Part shown: in pieces, positions 8,525 to 18,054 of the stretch
Numbering within the stretch: position 1 is the stretch's first letter
How the letters are laid out: the number at the start of each line of letters is the position of its first letter
DNA from: Methanobacteriota archaeon
Lineage (GTDB): Archaea > Thermoplasmatota > Poseidoniia > Poseidoniales > Poseidoniaceae
DNA: 34,203 nucleotides
Assembly (NCBI GenBank): GCA_009937205.1
Contig: JAACCR010000136.1
Span: forward strand, 1-34,203
Reading direction: 5' to 3'
Made by a program: the position numbers and the translations under genes
Notes under the pieces: generated by a model
What the model was told of the DNA's origin: nothing
The model's database searches: none
What the model saw: the letters and a program-made list of their open reading frames with translations, nothing else

Positions 8525-9577
8525 AGGAAATTGTAGAACTACTTTACCACAATTTCCAGATGTTGCTAATTCCATCCCTTGTTCAAATTCAGAGATTGGG
8601 AAGTAGTGGGTGATTATTGTTTCAATATCTATTTGACCTGAACTAAGTAATTCGTGCATCGTATCCCAGGTCGACCACATTTTGCGGCCATTGATTCCTT
8701 TCAAATGTAAATATCGGAATACTAATTCATTCATTGGAATCTCTGGAGTTGGGTTGCCGTATACTGATAAAACATTGACATAACCACCCATTCTAGTAGA
8801 TTTTACTGTATTTGACAATGCGACTGGTGAACCTGAAAACTCGCATGAGTTGTCAACTCCTCTTCCATCTGTTGCAGCTAATATCTCAGCAACGATGTCA
8901 TTGTCTTTTCCAAGAACCATGTCAGCACCTAACTTTTCTGCCAAACCCATACGATATTGGTTATCCCAATCAATAGCAATTACTTTCTTCGCACCCATTG
9001 CTTTGGCTGCATTTACTGCGAATAACCCAATCGGCCCCAAGCCGTGAATTGCCACGGTTGCGCCTTTGATAGGCCCTCCAGTCAAAGTGTGAATCGCATT
9101 GCCCAATGGATCTTGTATCGATGCGTGATTTGGATTCAGTCCTTCAGGAATCGTTCTTGCATTGACACTTGGGGCTGCGAAATATGGACCAAACGCTCCA
9201 TTGACTTCAACGCCAAATATTGTACCACTTTCACATATGTGAGCATTTCCTTCATCGCAACGAGGGCAATTCCAGCATGCAAAATGGCATTCTATTGCCA
9301 CATTTTGTCCGATTCTAGAGTCGGAAACAGCACTACCCACTGCGACAATTTTACCACATGTTTCATGTCCAGTAATAGTTCCGAGTGGAACATTTTCTCG
9401 ACTCCATTGATCCCATTTCCAAATGTGTATATCGGTTCCACAGATTGAAGTCGCCAATGTCTGGACGATCACTTCGTCTTCCTTCGGAGTGGGAACTGGA
9501 TGCTGAGTAAGAGAAAAACCTCCTCTTGCATCAGCGGTTTTTGTCCACGCCATCATCGTTGTTGGAATGGTTATCAT
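8516..9577 (-). CDS. tdh: L-threonine 3-dehydrogenase (zinc alcohol dehydrogenase family)
   Basis: It oxidises L-threonine with NAD+ to 2-amino-3-oxobutyrate, the first step of threonine breakdown to glycine and acetyl-CoA. The 353-aa chain carries the catalytic zinc ligands Cys46 (SICGTD) and His71-Glu72 (GHE). It has structural zinc cysteines at 101, 104, 107 and 115, and a Rossmann segment GLGPIGLFAVNAAKAMGA. Threonine-dehydrogenase features, rather than those of a general alcohol dehydrogenase, are the IHIWKWDQWS segment after the catalytic Cys, DPLGNAIHT, and a C-terminal stretch of KGINGRKM followed by ITHYFPISEFEQG. The N-terminus has about 8 extra residues (MITIPTTM) before MMAWTK, so the start could be at either internal Met. 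No kbl (2-amino-3-oxobutyrate CoA ligase) is adjacent. The gene is convergent with mvaS and divergent from pyrG. Confidence 0.9.
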   Translation of the reverse strand: MITIPTTMMAWTKTADARGGFSLTQHPVPTPKEDEVIVQTLATSICGTDIHIWKWDQWSRENVPLGTITGHETCGKIVAVGSAVSDSRIGQNVAIECHFACWNCPRCDEGNAHICESGTIFGVEVNGAFGPYFAAPSVNARTIPEGLNPNHASIQDPLGNAIHTLTGGPIKGATVAIHGLGPIGLFAVNAAKAMGAKKVIAIDWDNQYRMGLAEKLGADMVLGKDNDIVAEILAATDGRGVDNSCEFSGSPVALSNTVKSTRMGGYVNVLSVYGNPTPEIPMNELVFRYLHLKGINGRKMWSTWDTMHELLSSGQIDIETIITHYFPISEFEQGMELATSGNCGKVVLQFPSS

Positions 9578-9671
9578 CGCGCTCCCCTAAATCTTCTTTA
9601 GAGACGCCACCTTTTGGTTATTGGCTTGCTCTATGTCAACTTTGATGATGTGCTATGTGAAAATAATTAAC

Positions 9672-9679
9672 AAAATAAT
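9672..9679 (+). promoter_or_regulatory. TATA-like element of pyrG
   Basis: AAAATAAT is centred about 31 bases before the ATG at 9707. It would place transcription initiation just before that codon. This favours the upstream start of pyrG with a very short leader. Judged from spacing and composition only. Confidence 0.3.
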
Positions 9680-9706
9680 GCCTATTTTACCAATTTTGGA
9701 ATTGGG

Positions 9707-11392
9707 ATGGCTGAGGGTATGTTGATTAAGGAGGCGCGACAGCCTCAAAACCCGTTGATGTCAATGAAATACGTCGTGGTCAGCGGAGGAGTCCTTTCCG
9801 GATTAGGCAAAGGAGTGACTGCCAGCAGCATTGGAGTATTACTCAAATCCGCTGGACTGCGAGTCACTTCAATCAAAATTGACCCATATCTAAACAGCGA
9901 TGCTGGAACTATGTCGCCGTTTGAACATGGAGAGGTTTTCGTTTTAGATGATGGCGGCGAAGCAGATTTAGATCTCGGTAATTATGAGAGATTCTTAGAT
10001 ATCAATTTAGCCAAGGACAATAATTTGACAACTGGGAAAGTATATTCTAAGGTAATTGAAGCTGAACGTCGTGGAGACTATCTTGGAAAAACTGTACAAG
10101 TAATTCCACATATTACCGATGCGGTAATGGAATGGATTGAAGATATTGCTAGCAAACCTGCAGATGGTTCAGATCAAACGCCTGATGCTTGTATTATCGA
10201 ATTAGGTGGAACTGTTGGTGATATTGAATCTTCACCATATATCGAAGCATTAAGGCAATTTCAATTTAGAGTTGGAAGAGAGAATGTTACTTTCGTTCAT
10301 GTTTCATTGGTTCCGGTAATGGGACCTGTTGGCGAGCAAAAAACTAAGCCGACACAGCATACTGTCAAAGAGTTAAGGGGTCTGGGAATATCGCCAGACA
10401 TCCTAGTTTGCAGGTCTACGGCTCCGTTGAACCTTGAAACTAAGGAAAAGTTGGCTGCATTTTGCCATGTTAGCCCAGGCGCTGTGTTTTCAACACACGA
10501 CGTTCCGAATATCTATCATGTTCCTCTAATGCTGCAAGAACAAGGTTTGTGCAATATCCTCGGAGTGGATTGTGAAACTACTGGATTATTGGCTGAATGG
10601 AGAAAGATGGCATTACACCTAGACACTCTAGAACAAGAAGTTAGAATCGCAATGGTTGGGAAATATACCGGTTTGAGTGATGCATATCTTTCTGTGATCA
10701 AATCATTACAACATGCAGCGATGGCAGTTGATAGAAAATTGGTGATCGATTGGGTTGAAGCATCACATCTGGAAGAGAATTGGTCAAATGCCGAAGAATC
10801 TGGAAGTGCATGGAAGATGCTGAAGGGTGCTGATGGGATTTTGGTTCCAGGTGGCTTTGGCGATAGAGGTATTGAAGGGAAAATAATCGCCGCTAATTAT
10901 TCTAGAATTAACAATGTCCCATACCTAGGAATTTGTCTGGGATTACAAGTTGCAACTATTGAGTTCTGCCGCAATGTCTTGGGGCTCACAGGTGCGAACT
11001 CAACTGAATTTGACGAAAGTGTTGAACATGCAGCAGTTGTATTCATGCCAGAGATTTCAAAGACTCATTTGGGTGGAACAATGCGTTTGGGTAGCCGACC
11101 TACATTGTGGCAAGTCGATGAATGTAAAATTAGAACACTATATGGAGAAGGTGATTCTGTAGATGAAAGACATCGCCATAGATACGAAGTCAATCCAGAC
11201 CTAATCGAAGCAATTGAAGCGGCTGGCTTGAAGTTTGTTGGTAAAGATGAAACTGGACAGCGTTGTGAAATCTTTGAACTAGACGGACATCCATATTTCG
11301 TTGGAGTACAATATCATCCTGAATTCAAGAGCAGGCCTAATCGCCCATCTCCTCCATTTTTGGGATTACTCCAAGCGGCTGCTAAAAATTGA
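9707..11392 (+). CDS. pyrG: CTP synthase (glutamine-hydrolysing)
   Basis: It converts UTP to CTP using ATP and ammonia from glutamine, the last step of de novo pyrimidine nucleotide synthesis. The synthetase domain begins with the P-loop [10 protein letters not shown] (27-36) and contains [27 protein letters not shown] and QVIPHITD. The C-terminal class I glutamine amidotransferase domain has its triad at Cys410 (LGICLGLQ), His537 and Glu539 (YHPEF). Most homologues start at the equivalent of MKYVVVSGG (Met20 here). The upstream ATG is kept because a TATA-like box sits at near-leaderless distance, but ATG 9758 or 9764 would remove an otherwise unexplained extension of 17 or 19 residues. A GGAGG at 9730-9734 is too far from either internal ATG to serve it. 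Together with pyrB-pyrI in this window it covers two steps of the pathway. Confidence 0.96.
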   Translation: MAEGMLIKEARQPQNPLMSMKYVVVSGGVLSGLGKGVTASSIGVLLKSAGLRVTSIKIDPYLNSDAGTMSPFEHGEVFVLDDGGEADLDLGNYERFLDINLAKDNNLTTGKVYSKVIEAERRGDYLGKTVQVIPHITDAVMEWIEDIASKPADGSDQTPDACIIELGGTVGDIESSPYIEALRQFQFRVGRENVTFVHVSLVPVMGPVGEQKTKPTQHTVKELRGLGISPDILVCRSTAPLNLETKEKLAAFCHVSPGAVFSTHDVPNIYHVPLMLQEQGLCNILGVDCETTGLLAEWRKMALHLDTLEQEVRIAMVGKYTGLSDAYLSVIKSLQHAAMAVDRKLVIDWVEASHLEENWSNAEESGSAWKMLKGADGILVPGGFGDRGIEGKIIAANYSRINNVPYLGICLGLQVATIEFCRNVLGLTGANSTEFDESVEHAAVVFMPEISKTHLGGTMRLGSRPTLWQVDECKIRTLYGEGDSVDERHRHRYEVNPDLIEAIEAAGLKFVGKDETGQRCEIFELDGHPYFVGVQYHPEFKSRPNRPSPPFLGLLQAAAKN

Positions 11393-11411
11393 TTGGACAA
11401 TTCATCACAAT

Positions 11412-11435
11412 CTTGTAAGCGATACTCTTTACAAG
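11412..11435. other. Inverted repeat after pyrG
   Basis: CTTGTAA (11412-11418) and TTACAAG (11429-11435) are perfect inverted arms around a 10-base loop, starting 20 bases after the pyrG stop. No T-tract follows directly. It may be a 3'-end stem of pyrG mRNA, or it may mask the AAGGAG at 11433-11438 that precedes the possible small ORF. Confidence 0.35.
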
Positions 11436-11456
11436 GAGTTGAGACAATTATAATGT

Positions 11457-11552
11457 ATGCAATTAGCAATTATTACCGGATTATTATACCTGACTCTAAC
11501 ATCAATATTTCTTGCAAATATTGCAAAAATGAATAAAGAAATCAAAATTTGA
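11457..11552 (+). CDS. Possible 31-aa single-helix membrane peptide
   Basis: A short ORF between convergent genes encodes one hydrophobic helix (about residues 3-23, rich in Leu, Ile, Ala and Thr) followed by a lysine-rich end (KMNKEIKI). This is the layout of a small single-pass membrane protein with a cytoplasmic C-terminus. The stop (TGA, 11550-11552) lies one base from the end of the convergent NAD-kinase-like gene. An AAGGAG lies at 11433-11438 but is 18 bases from the ATG, farther than usual. Function is unknown. Chance occurrence is quite possible; the argument for it is the neat hydrophobic-then-basic pattern in otherwise empty sequence. Confidence 0.3.
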   Translation: MQLAIITGLLYLTLTSIFLANIAKMNKEIKI

Positions 11553-11553
11553 T

Positions 11554-12741
11554 TCATTGTGCAATTCTAATCAGCCTCGTTGTACGGAAGCCTTGTAAGA
11601 TTTTGATGAATCTCTTTTCGTGAAACATCTCATCAAGTGTTGTATCACCAGTATCGATTCTAACATTGGATAAACCAATCAATTTACTAGGAGTTGCAAC
11701 ACCAAGAATATTTTCAATCCCAATTTCCCTAAGAACATCTGGAGAAAGTTGTAAATTACCTCTACCGATTAGGAATCCGTGGCCTCCCATCGGTGAAAGT
11801 AGTAACAATATTGGCTTAGCCTCGCCGTCATCATCTACGTGCTGGTGAATAATTTCTAACAAACGTTGTTCGTTTAAGTCAAGGTGAATTGTACGATCTG
11901 TTTCTCCATTTATTGAAGGCGATTCTATGTCAATTCCAAGCAGAGTCAATTCATGGCCACAGTGTTTACCCATACGATTCAAAGTTCCACCACTGCCCCA
12001 TACTATCATCAAATCATTATTATCTGCAACTAAAGTTTTGATATGTTCCGCAAGTGCTTCAATAGTTTCTTCTTCGCTTGCACGTTCAACCTGCTCTTTG
12101 GCTCCTTGCATAAATCGAGGACTACTTGGAGTCCATGCTTCGCCATACATACGAACTTTCCAAACACCGGTTTGATAAACCTCTTCATCCAAATCCATGA
12201 CCTCTGTAATTCCAGTTCTTAAATCACCTAAATGGTAGGCTAAAACAACTTCAGCTGCTGCTTTAGGAGTTGTAGCAAAGCAACCACTATGCATTTTTAC
12301 TCCACCTGGAACTCCAACAATCGCTGTTTTAGAAGCGTCATTGCCAATGATTTCGAGCGCTTTTACAATATCTCTCGTCGTTCCATCCCCTCCTGCATAG
12401 AGAATTATATCTACTTCTGAATCAATTAATTGCTTTACCAGCAATGCCGTATCCTGCGCAGAAGTTAATTGTGGTGACTCTCCAATAATGGTCACTGGTA
12501 TTTGCCCTATCCATGAAGAACCCATGCGGCCAGACCAGCAAATGAATTCCATTGCCTTACCTTGACGGTTTAGGCTACTGTCAAGAAGTTGACTCAATTT
12601 GTCAATACATTGCTGCATTCTTGGTCCAGCTCTATCCAGTGCCCCAGCAGCCCTTGCTTCCTCGGCCCTACCATCGCTACCCTTGAAGCCTAAGCGACCG
12701 CCTAAGCCAGCATCTGGATTGACGATGATACCGACTCGCAT
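11554..12741 (-). CDS. ATP-NAD kinase family protein (COG3199 type)
   Basis: A 395-aa protein of the NAD kinase/diacylglycerol kinase fold. The N-terminus IIVNPDAGLGGRLGFKG matches the COG3199 branch, and the nucleotide-site motif GGDGTTRDI lies at 117-125. A GVPGGVKMHSG segment and a C-terminal beta domain (SPMGGHGFLIGRGNLQLSP) complete the pattern. The branch is predicted to phosphorylate NAD+ using ATP or polyphosphate, which would supply NADP for biosynthesis. The substrate has been shown for only a few members, so the specificity here is inferred. The start ATG lies about 8 bases after AGGTGG, which supports it. The gene converges on pyrG and diverges from the small acidic/basic protein at 12847. 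Confidence 0.85.
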   Translation of the reverse strand: MRVGIIVNPDAGLGGRLGFKGSDGRAEEARAAGALDRAGPRMQQCIDKLSQLLDSSLNRQGKAMEFICWSGRMGSSWIGQIPVTIIGESPQLTSAQDTALLVKQLIDSEVDIILYAGGDGTTRDIVKALEIIGNDASKTAIVGVPGGVKMHSGCFATTPKAAAEVVLAYHLGDLRTGITEVMDLDEEVYQTGVWKVRMYGEAWTPSSPRFMQGAKEQVERASEEETIEALAEHIKTLVADNNDLMIVWGSGGTLNRMGKHCGHELTLLGIDIESPSINGETDRTIHLDLNEQRLLEIIHQHVDDDGEAKPILLLLSPMGGHGFLIGRGNLQLSPDVLREIGIENILGVATPSKLIGLSNVRIDTGDTTLDEMFHEKRFIKILQGFRTTRLIRIAQ

Positions 12742-12846
12742 AGTACTGCCACCTGCTCAACATTCATCAATGTGCGGAGAAAAATAATTACCAATTTTCA
12801 AGATATTATCAACAATATTGAATTGTTAGCAACTCCTAGCCATACC

Positions 12847-13248
12847 ATGCGCAGTTATGATGAGACTATTCCAAACCTAGAGGATGCGGTTTCTGGAGGC
12901 TTTTCGGAATTCAAAATCGGTGAAAAGAAATTTAAAGAATCTGAACAAAAGAAAGAGAAAACATTTGAAGACTCTGTTGTAGAAACTAATACTATTGAAA
13001 AATCAGAACCGAAGTATGGCTATAAAATCAATGCAGTAGAATCTAGAGAATCGTTTGTAGTCAAAGCCAATTCAGCCACACTGGAGACAAAGGGAGGGCT
13101 TGACATTACAAGTCCTGCCGAAGAAGATAGAGTCGCTCAGGAAAAGGCTCGGCTAGAAGCCCTAGCACAACAACCGCAAAAGCCTCAACAAGAAATCAAA
13201 GATAAGACATCTTCAACGATCGGTGATGAATTTGATGTAGCGTGGTAA
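12847..13248 (+). CDS. Small charged, probably disordered protein of unknown function
   Basis: A 133-aa protein if started at ATG 12847. It is rich in Glu, Lys and Ser, has no cysteine, and contains a Gln/Pro-rich stretch near the end (AQQPQKPQQ). A compact beginning (MRSYDETIPNLEDAVSGGFS) and end (IGDEFDVAW) bracket what is probably a flexible middle. I recognise no domain. The frame is open upstream to 12772, but the 12847 ATG is preferred because a TATA-like CAATATTG is centred about 31 bases before it, which suits a nearly leaderless mRNA. It lies 132 bases before thrS on the same strand. The conserved-looking short ends suggest a binding peptide or adaptor, but nothing in the sequence says to what. 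Confidence 0.6.
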   Translation: MRSYDETIPNLEDAVSGGFSEFKIGEKKFKESEQKKEKTFEDSVVETNTIEKSEPKYGYKINAVESRESFVVKANSATLETKGGLDITSPAEEDRVAQEKARLEALAQQPQKPQQEIKDKTSSTIGDEFDVAW

Positions 13249-13368
13249 TCAATTTTAAATTTGTAACTTTTTGCTAATAAGTTTTGAGAATTAAAGGTGG
13301 ATTTGATAGGTTGGTGGCGTCCCCCAAGGTTTGTCGGACACAACCTACGGGGAGTGTTTCTACAATCT

Positions 13369-13372
13369 GAGG
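13369..13372 (+). promoter_or_regulatory. thrS: Shine-Dalgarno deciding the thrS start
   Basis: GAGG lies 8 bases before ATG 13381. This selects that ATG over the GTG at 13297, which would add 28 residues upstream of the TGS domain with no family counterpart. Confidence 0.5.
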
Positions 13373-13380
13373 CTAGTGTG

Positions 13381-15414
13381 ATGTCAATGATTAACGTAAC
13401 TTTACCAGATGGAACAATCAATGAGTATGCTGAAGGAATTACCTGTGCTGAAGTGATTACTGATGCATTAGGCCGCAAGCATGGGTGTCTAGCAGCAACG
13501 GTTGATGGTGTTGAAAAAGACATGTCAACTAAACTTACCTCCAGTTGTTCTATTGTAGGTATTCTTTCAACTTCAGAAGAGGGAATACACATTCTACGTC
13601 ATAGTGCTGCACATCTTTTAGCACAGGCCGTTACCGAACTTTATCCTGGCGCATTGCCAACGATTGGCCCTGCTATTGAAAGAGGATTTTACTACGATTT
13701 CAAAATGGACCCTATCACAGAGGCTGACCTCAAGGCAATCCAAAAGAAAATGCAATTCTTAGCAAAGCAAAATGCTGTCGTTGAAAGAATCGAATTAAAT
13801 GAAGAGGATTTGAAATCTCATTTTGAGCACAACCCATACAAGATGGAAATAATCAATGAGAAATTGGAAGATGGTGCTGGTTCCACCATTTACAAACAAG
13901 GTGAATGGTACGACCTTTGTCTTGGACCTCACGTTCCGAATCTATCTCGATTGATGTTTGTCAAACTAACTTCGGTTTCTTCTGCATATTGGCGTGGAGA
14001 TCAAGAAAGAGAACAATTAGTGCGAATTTATGGTTTGGTTGAACCAACAAAGGACGCCCTACAAGCCACTCTAAAGAATATTGAAGAAGCTAAGAAAAGA
14101 GACCATCGTAAACTTGGAAAGGATTTACAATTATTCCATATCGATGAAGAAGTTGGTCAGGGACTAATCTTGTGGACCCCTCGCGGTTCAATTATTCGTC
14201 AGGAATTACAGGATTTCATTTCCTTCCATTTACGCCGACAAGGATACTCACAAGTGTTCACTCCACACGTTGGTAAATTAGATTTGTATCGCACCTCTGG
14301 ACATTTCCCTTACTATCAAGAATCACAATATCCACCACTTGTTGAAAAGGACTTGATGAAGAAGTTAGCTGATGAAGGATGCTCATGTTCTGAACTTTCA
14401 AATTTAATGAAATCTGGTGATATTGATGGATATATGCTAAAGCCAATGAATTGCCCTCATCACGTTAAAATTTATTCATCTCAAGCCCGCAGTTATCGTG
14501 ATTTACCTTTGAGGTTGGCTGAATTCGGAACAGTATATCGCTGGGAACAATCTGGTGAAATATCTGGTATGACCAGAGTCCGTGGATTTACTCAAGATGA
14601 TGCTCATCTATTCGTAACCGAGGAACAAATCGCTGAGGAAGTTCTAGGTTGTATTGAATTGGTTCAAATTATCTTTGATAAATTGGGAATGACCGATTAT
14701 AGAGTAAGAGTTGGATTAAGAGATCCCGATTCTGACAAATATGTTGGACAATCTGAAGCTTGGGATAAGGCGGAAGATGCCTGCCGCTCTGCTGCTCAAT
14801 CATTAGGTGTGGAATGGACTGAAGAAGAAGGAGAGGCTGCATTTTACGGACCAAAGATAGATTTCGTCGTTAGAGATGTTATCGGAAGAGAATGGCAACT
14901 TGGAACTGTTCAAGTCGATTATAATCTTCCTGAGAGATTTGACCTGTTGTACAAAGGGAGTGATGGAGAAATGCATCGCCCTGTAATGATTCACAGAGCC
15001 CCATTCGGTAGTATGGAAAGGTTCGTAGGAGTTCTGATAGAACACTTTGCAGGAAAATTCCCTACTTGGTTAACACCGACTCAGTGCCATATTATTACAA
15101 TCTCAGAGAAGCATAAACAATATGCTCAGGAAGTTGCAGATCTGCTTAAAGAAAAGGAAATTCGTGTATTAGTTGATGATGGAGATGATACAATTGGCAA
15201 GAAGATTCGCACTCACAGGAAAATGCAACCTGCCTATATGGTAATTCTTGGAGAAGGTGAGGCTGAGAACAGAACTGTGAGTTTGCGGGCAAGAAATGGT
15301 GACCAAGTATCTGATTTGCCTCTAGACCAGTTCATAGATAGCCTAACGACTGAAATTTCTAACAAGGAGTCACAGCCATGCTTGGTTCCTAGCCAGCAGC
15401 AATCTGATGATTGA
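13381..15414 (+). CDS. thrS: Threonyl-tRNA synthetase, bacterial-type domain layout
   Basis: It charges tRNA-Thr with threonine in the cytosol. The 677-aa chain begins with a TGS domain (MSMINVTLPDGT). An editing domain follows with the HxxxH motif at His74 and His78 and a CLGPH partner. Next come the class II catalytic core (KPMNCPHH with the zinc Cys, RWEQSGE, TRVRGFTQDDAH, HRAPFGSMERF) and an anticodon-binding domain. Archaea more often have a different N-terminal editing domain. The MNCPHH and YEQSGE-like motifs and the LGTVQVDYNLPERF run are closest, as I recall the families, to those of Bacteroidetes, which suggests transfer; this needs a tree. An insertion with two close cysteines (EGCSCSEL) precedes the zinc Cys. 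The start follows GAGG at 8 bases. Confidence 0.95.
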   Translation: MSMINVTLPDGTINEYAEGITCAEVITDALGRKHGCLAATVDGVEKDMSTKLTSSCSIVGILSTSEEGIHILRHSAAHLLAQAVTELYPGALPTIGPAIERGFYYDFKMDPITEADLKAIQKKMQFLAKQNAVVERIELNEEDLKSHFEHNPYKMEIINEKLEDGAGSTIYKQGEWYDLCLGPHVPNLSRLMFVKLTSVSSAYWRGDQEREQLVRIYGLVEPTKDALQATLKNIEEAKKRDHRKLGKDLQLFHIDEEVGQGLILWTPRGSIIRQELQDFISFHLRRQGYSQVFTPHVGKLDLYRTSGHFPYYQESQYPPLVEKDLMKKLADEGCSCSELSNLMKSGDIDGYMLKPMNCPHHVKIYSSQARSYRDLPLRLAEFGTVYRWEQSGEISGMTRVRGFTQDDAHLFVTEEQIAEEVLGCIELVQIIFDKLGMTDYRVRVGLRDPDSDKYVGQSEAWDKAEDACRSAAQSLGVEWTEEEGEAAFYGPKIDFVVRDVIGREWQLGTVQVDYNLPERFDLLYKGSDGEMHRPVMIHRAPFGSMERFVGVLIEHFAGKFPTWLTPTQCHIITISEKHKQYAQEVADLLKEKEIRVLVDDGDDTIGKKIRTHRKMQPAYMVILGEGEAENRTVSLRARNGDQVSDLPLDQFIDSLTTEISNKESQPCLVPSQQQSDD

Positions 15415-15499
15415 TGATTAAACTGTAATGGGCTTGGAAATCTCCCTTTTCTTAGCGTATACACCATAAGGTGAAATGCAAAAAGATTGAGCAGAGATT

Positions 15500-18049
15500 A
15501 TGAGCGCACCTCCTATCATCACTGAATTTTCAGTGGAGGCTCTAGTGCCCTTGTTTTTTGCAATATCTACGGCTCTATTGTTTTGGAATAGAATTGTTCC
15601 AAGACAACTACGAGGTTTACAAGTTGCCTTTGAAACTGGTGAGAAGAGATATGAAGTTCACAAAGTAACAGAATCATTTCAAGATGCTAAGGATTTACTA
15701 ACTAGCAAATACATGAGATTCGGAGTTTCTTCATACCTGTTCGCACTGACAGGAACACTTCTGCTCTTTTTTGAATATCTAATGATTCGTTTTGATATAT
15801 ATTCAGGCTATCATGCACAAACATTAGCATTGGCACTATTGATGATCACCTGGCCTGCTGTTGTTTCAAGTGGTGCATCTCTTGGTGCTCAGGTCATCAA
15901 ACCCCTCGGTAATACAAGAGCGACATTACAAGATTCTTCGATTTGGAGAACTTATTCATATTTTTTATTAGCAATAATTTGGTTCGGCTTAGTTGCTATC
16001 GTCGCGTTGGCTTTGGATATCAATGATGTTCCACAGAACCGAATTTTCTCGATAGCAGCATTTACTGCTTTCTCACCAGCAATATTAGCCTACGGAAGAA
16101 TACTAGGTTCTTCTTGGCAAGCACTACATCAATCTAGTAAAAAAATTGCTGCTGGAGAATCTTCGCCCTTCCATAATCATATTCCGTCTACAAAACAAAT
16201 CGCTGTAGCTTCAATAGTAAAATGGAATTTAATAGCAATGCCATTTGTTGCTACTAATACTGTCATTTCACTAATTGCATTATTATATGATCCAACACTA
16301 TTTGTTCACTCAGATAGAGTGATAGGACTTCCAGAGTATAGTATTCAATCAACGATAATGGAAGAAGGAGGTTTGCTCGGCTTTGGATTGATTGAACTGT
16401 TCGCATACATTCCTCAAGCCGGTATTAGAGTTCCAATAGTAACTGGAATGCTCCTTTTCCTTCTTCTCAACGTAGCATTAATCGGATTCCTATTCATCTA
16501 TGAAGTTGCAAGAATTCTTTTCCTTGATATCCAAGATGTTTCGGGCAGAGGGGGAATAAAATTAGCAGACTCACGGTTATTGAGAGCAGAAATCTCTGTC
16601 CAAGCAAAGGTTCTAAATTTTTGTTTTACCGGGTTTGCTGGACAAAGTATGTTATTGCTCTCACTAGCAATGATAACATTCTGGGATTCAAGTTTTCTAC
16701 CTCAAGGTGAAACATGTGGCCCTTGGGAGAATAGCGTTTGCAACATACTGACAAAGAATAGTTTGGAAGAATTAACATGGATGTTAGCCGCTGGTGGTCA
16801 AATTTCTTTCCTCTTTGTATGGGTAGGTTCTATCAACCGAGGCAGCAAATTAGAAGATATCAATTTTGATGCTTCAATGAGTGAGAATAGAGAGATTTTA
16901 ACTCAATTGGAAGATAAAATATACCTCAAACAAAAACCAATTACACAACTTATCGCTAATGATGAATGGGATCAGTTGTTTAAACAACTGGATATTATTT
17001 TAGAGGGGCATGGAGAAGAACTAGAGGGACTTGACCTAGTTAGGAGAATTAGTGCCAAAATGACCGTATATTGTAGCCTTGGGCGTTGGGATGAGGCTGA
17101 AGAGGAAGCTGTGTCATTACTGGCCTTACGCGGTGGTAGAGAAGCTCAAGTTGCGAGATTGGTGCTAACTGCTGCTAGCCTTGCTCAAAGAGATTTAGCC
17201 GAAGCTAAACCTCGCTTAGCATTCTTATCCGAAGGCGATATTGAAGGTGCTAGACTACAATGGTTTGCCAGTATTATGAGCCCTAAATCAAGAAAACTTT
17301 CACCTGAATTTCATGCAATGCTTGCTGTCGATCCACTGACTAAACGTAATATGGACCTGATAAAGAGATTGAACACAGGTACCTCTGTTAGTAAATTGAA
17401 ACCACATGATAACCCCGCGGGAAGGATGCAATTTTTAGGAGACATTGCTAGGCTAAGATTGGAAGGACAATATGAAAGAGCAATCAATTTACTTGAGGAG
17501 TTTATTGAGGAGAATGATATTAAAAAATGGCCACATGGCAACTTAGTTCGTGCTTTAATTAACTACGACGAAGGTCGAATTAATACCGCTGCAGATATGA
17601 CTGAGAAATTATTCGATACTAATTCACGCCATCCACATATACGCACATTTATTCGCCATTTAGCTACTATTGGCCATACTGAGTATTCATTGCAAGAAGA
17701 AACTGGAATGGAATGGTGTATTGATTCTGGATTGGATTGGGTCGGTTCTTGGGAAAAGATGCACAATGTTGCACCAGCACCCGAACTTCGTAATAAAAAA
17801 TTGAAGAAACATGCTTGGAAAGCAAATGCTTGGATTGCTCATGATGTTGGAAATGGCTTACAATCGGCACTGTCCAAGAAAGCAAAGGGTTGGAAGGCAT
17901 TGAGTGTGGACGATTCAGCCCTTCCGATTTGCCTATACACTCATCTAACTGGAATTGTTGTTACCTTGGGTGGAATGCCGGTTGATTTGGGATTACCTGG
18001 TGACCTTGATTTGAAGAGTATTGAGGCCAACGGTCTAATCGATTTGTGA
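15500..18049 (+). CDS. Large polytopic membrane protein with C-terminal helical repeats
   Basis: An 849-aa protein of unrecognised family. The N-terminal half (to about residue 455) has roughly nine hydrophobic helices, for example around 9-28, 74-96, 107-125, 150-171, 240-262 and 315-345. A short external loop near 405-420 carries a cysteine pair in ETCGPWENSVC. The C-terminal 390 residues are soluble and helical with TPR-like features. Paired helices with alanine/tyrosine positions (GRWDEAEEEA, GQYERAINLLEEF, DEGRINTAADMTEKLF) resemble degenerate tetratricopeptide repeats, which bind other proteins. It is probably an envelope protein that displays a cytoplasmic protein-binding scaffold. The ATG lacks a strong Shine-Dalgarno. 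It lies 85 bases after thrS and ends 5 bases from the convergent pyrI. Confidence 0.8.
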   Translation: MSAPPIITEFSVEALVPLFFAISTALLFWNRIVPRQLRGLQVAFETGEKRYEVHKVTESFQDAKDLLTSKYMRFGVSSYLFALTGTLLLFFEYLMIRFDIYSGYHAQTLALALLMITWPAVVSSGASLGAQVIKPLGNTRATLQDSSIWRTYSYFLLAIIWFGLVAIVALALDINDVPQNRIFSIAAFTAFSPAILAYGRILGSSWQALHQSSKKIAAGESSPFHNHIPSTKQIAVASIVKWNLIAMPFVATNTVISLIALLYDPTLFVHSDRVIGLPEYSIQSTIMEEGGLLGFGLIELFAYIPQAGIRVPIVTGMLLFLLLNVALIGFLFIYEVARILFLDIQDVSGRGGIKLADSRLLRAEISVQAKVLNFCFTGFAGQSMLLLSLAMITFWDSSFLPQGETCGPWENSVCNILTKNSLEELTWMLAAGGQISFLFVWVGSINRGSKLEDINFDASMSENREILTQLEDKIYLKQKPITQLIANDEWDQLFKQLDIILEGHGEELEGLDLVRRISAKMTVYCSLGRWDEAEEEAVSLLALRGGREAQVARLVLTAASLAQRDLAEAKPRLAFLSEGDIEGARLQWFASIMSPKSRKLSPEFHAMLAVDPLTKRNMDLIKRLNTGTSVSKLKPHDNPAGRMQFLGDIARLRLEGQYERAINLLEEFIEENDIKKWPHGNLVRALINYDEGRINTAADMTEKLFDTNSRHPHIRTFIRHLATIGHTEYSLQEETGMEWCIDSGLDWVGSWEKMHNVAPAPELRNKKLKKHAWKANAWIAHDVGNGLQSALSKKAKGWKALSVDDSALPICLYTHLTGIVVTLGGMPVDLGLPGDLDLKSIEANGLIDL

Positions 18050-18054
18050 TTCAT

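Noticed and set aside
9044-9448. 134-aa ORF antisense to threonine dehydrogenase
   Set aside because: Opposite strand is a clear enzyme; composition of this ORF is that of a shadow frame.
11453-11535. Alternative short ORF starting 4 bases before the 31-aa candidate
   Set aside because: Its product is polar without any pattern; the 11457 frame gives a clean membrane helix instead.
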